A DNA stretch of 21,681 nucleotides, taken from Cenarchaeum sp. Its GTDB lineage: Archaea > Thermoproteota > Nitrososphaeria > Nitrososphaerales > Nitrosopumilaceae. Positions 20,891 to 21,681 of the stretch are shown piece by piece. How positions within the stretch are numbered: the stretch's first letter is position 1; every line of letters starts with the position of its first letter. The position numbers were made by a program, and so were the translations under genes. The notes beneath the pieces were generated by a model that was not told the origin of the DNA, ran no database searches, and saw nothing but the letters and a program-made list of their open reading frames with translations. The DNA lies in contig RKSK01000180.1 of assembly GCA_007570915.1 (NCBI GenBank), positions 1-21,681 on the forward strand, in the 5' to 3' direction.

Positions 20891-21679
20891 CTACCGCCCC
20901 ACGCGGCGCTCGCGGCTCTGGAACGTCCGTATCGCGCGCATCAGGTCTATCTTGCGGAACTCTGGCCAGAGTATGTCCATAAAGACGAGCTCGCTGTAGG
21001 CGCACTGCCAGAGGAGGAAGCCGCTCAGCCTGCGCTCGCCCGACGTGCGCAGGACCAGGTCCGGCGCCGGCTGCGGCAGGTGCGACGTGTAGAGGTTTGA
21101 CTCGATCACGGACTTGTCTATCGACGAGGCCTCGAGCGTGCCCGCCGCGGCCGCGCGCGCTATCTTTTTGGCCGCGTCGACGAGCTCGTCCTGCCCGCCG
21201 TAGGCGAGCGCAATGTTGAGAAAGCGCCTGTCATACCCGCGCGTCTGGCCGTCAAGGGACTCTAGCGCGCTGTTTATTCGCCGGGGCAGGAGCTCGAGGC
21301 GCCCCATCCCCGTCACGCGCATCCTGCGGCGGTGTATCCGCGGGTCCGCGAGGAGCTTTTCGAGGCGCGCGGCGATGAGGCCCAGGAGCTCGCCGACCTC
21401 CGAGTCGCCGCGCCCGAGGTTCTCCACGGAGAGCGCATAGAGCGTGACCGTGCGCACGCCGAGGTCCTCGCACCAGTCAAGGAGGCGCTCGACGGTGTCC
21501 GCGCCGTCGCCGTGGCCGCCGCCGGCTCGCGCGCGGCTGCCCCTTGCCCACCTGCGGTTGCCGTCGAGTATGAGCGCTATGTGCGCCGGCATCGGGCCGC
21601 CCATGATCTCGCGCTCGAGGCGGCGCGCATAGAGGCCGTAAAGCCCGCCGGCTCGCATGAGGGCCTCGCGCAGCGCCAA
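20891..21679 (-). CDS. uppS: Undecaprenyl/polyprenyl diphosphate synthase (cis-prenyltransferase)
   Basis: UppS extends farnesyl or geranylgeranyl diphosphate with IPP in cis to make the long polyprenol used as a lipid carrier for glycans; in archaea this feeds dolichol-type carriers. Signatures: PMPAHIALILDGNRRWARG (catalytic Asp and the Asn-Arg-Arg-Trp loop), TLYALSVENLGR, LNIALAYGGQDELVDA, and the C-terminal DLVLRTSGERRLSGFLLWQ and SELVFMDILWPEF. It starts at TTG 21679, or at ATG 21658 if the first seven residues are dropped; an upstream start outside the window cannot be excluded. The Nudix gene follows two bases after the stop. It pairs logically with the polyprenol-phosphate glycosyltransferase at 15116. 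Confidence 0.93.
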   Translation of the reverse strand: MALREALMRAGGLYGLYARRLEREIMGGPMPAHIALILDGNRRWARGSRARAGGGHGDGADTVERLLDWCEDLGVRTVTLYALSVENLGRGDSEVGELLGLIAARLEKLLADPRIHRRRMRVTGMGRLELLPRRINSALESLDGQTRGYDRRFLNIALAYGGQDELVDAAKKIARAAAAGTLEASSIDKSVIESNLYTSHLPQPAPDLVLRTSGERRLSGFLLWQCAYSELVFMDILWPEFRKIDLMRAIRTFQSRERRVGR

Positions 21680-21681
21680 CG

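Noticed and set aside
1..21681. CRISPR array, insertion sequence or integrase
   Set aside because: No regularly spaced direct repeats, transposase motifs or paired terminal inverted repeats were found on either strand. The accessory stretch has no visible mobility gene.

Overview
This window looks like part of an archaeal chromosome, most likely an unusually GC-rich member of the ammonia-oxidising lineage (Nitrososphaerota, of the Cenarchaeum/Nitrosopumilus kind). What the sequence shows: both subunits of the archaeal/eukaryotic-type primase, a short archaeal PurA, a UPF0182 membrane protein, and TATA boxes centred about 27 bases upstream of many starts, often GTG or TTG, as expected for leaderless archaeal mRNAs. 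The lineage assignment is inference; no rRNA gene is present.

Layout: (1) 1-2098, minus strand: a histidine operon hisB-hisH-hisA-hisF, with hisF cut by the window edge. (2) About 2100-7330: an accessory stretch of lower and uneven GC. It holds a possibly structured GC-rich spacer, two small zinc-ribbon proteins (one with a disrupted start), a protein with a HEPN RNase-type motif, an orphan 292-aa protein, a C39-like/TPR protein, a tandem pair of an unknown 155-aa family with one copy decayed, and a possible ADP-ribosyltransferase-fold protein. (3) 7326-12959, minus strand: priL-priS, then a UPF0182 membrane protein and a GuaA-like glutamine amidotransferase, closely packed. (4) 13046-15059, plus strand: nfo and a strikingly short glycyl-tRNA synthetase, divergent from priL. 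(5) 15116-17895: a polyprenol-phosphate glycosyltransferase fused to GtrA, a small membrane protein, a winged-helix-like protein and a CheY-like response regulator. (6) 18011-21681: purA, a conserved-looking hypothetical gene and pyrF on the plus strand, meeting a minus-strand uppS-Nudix pair.

The housekeeping genes cover histidine, purine and pyrimidine synthesis, replication priming, base-excision repair, glycine charging and polyprenol/glycan chemistry. The accessory stretch between hisB and the amidotransferase is the most unusual part. It combines AT-richer genes, duplication and decay, and two genes whose TATA-predicted start is separated from the conserved frame by a one-base shift in a homopolymer. 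I see toxin-like or signalling-like ingredients (HEPN, ART-like, C39-like) but no direct proof that they form one system.
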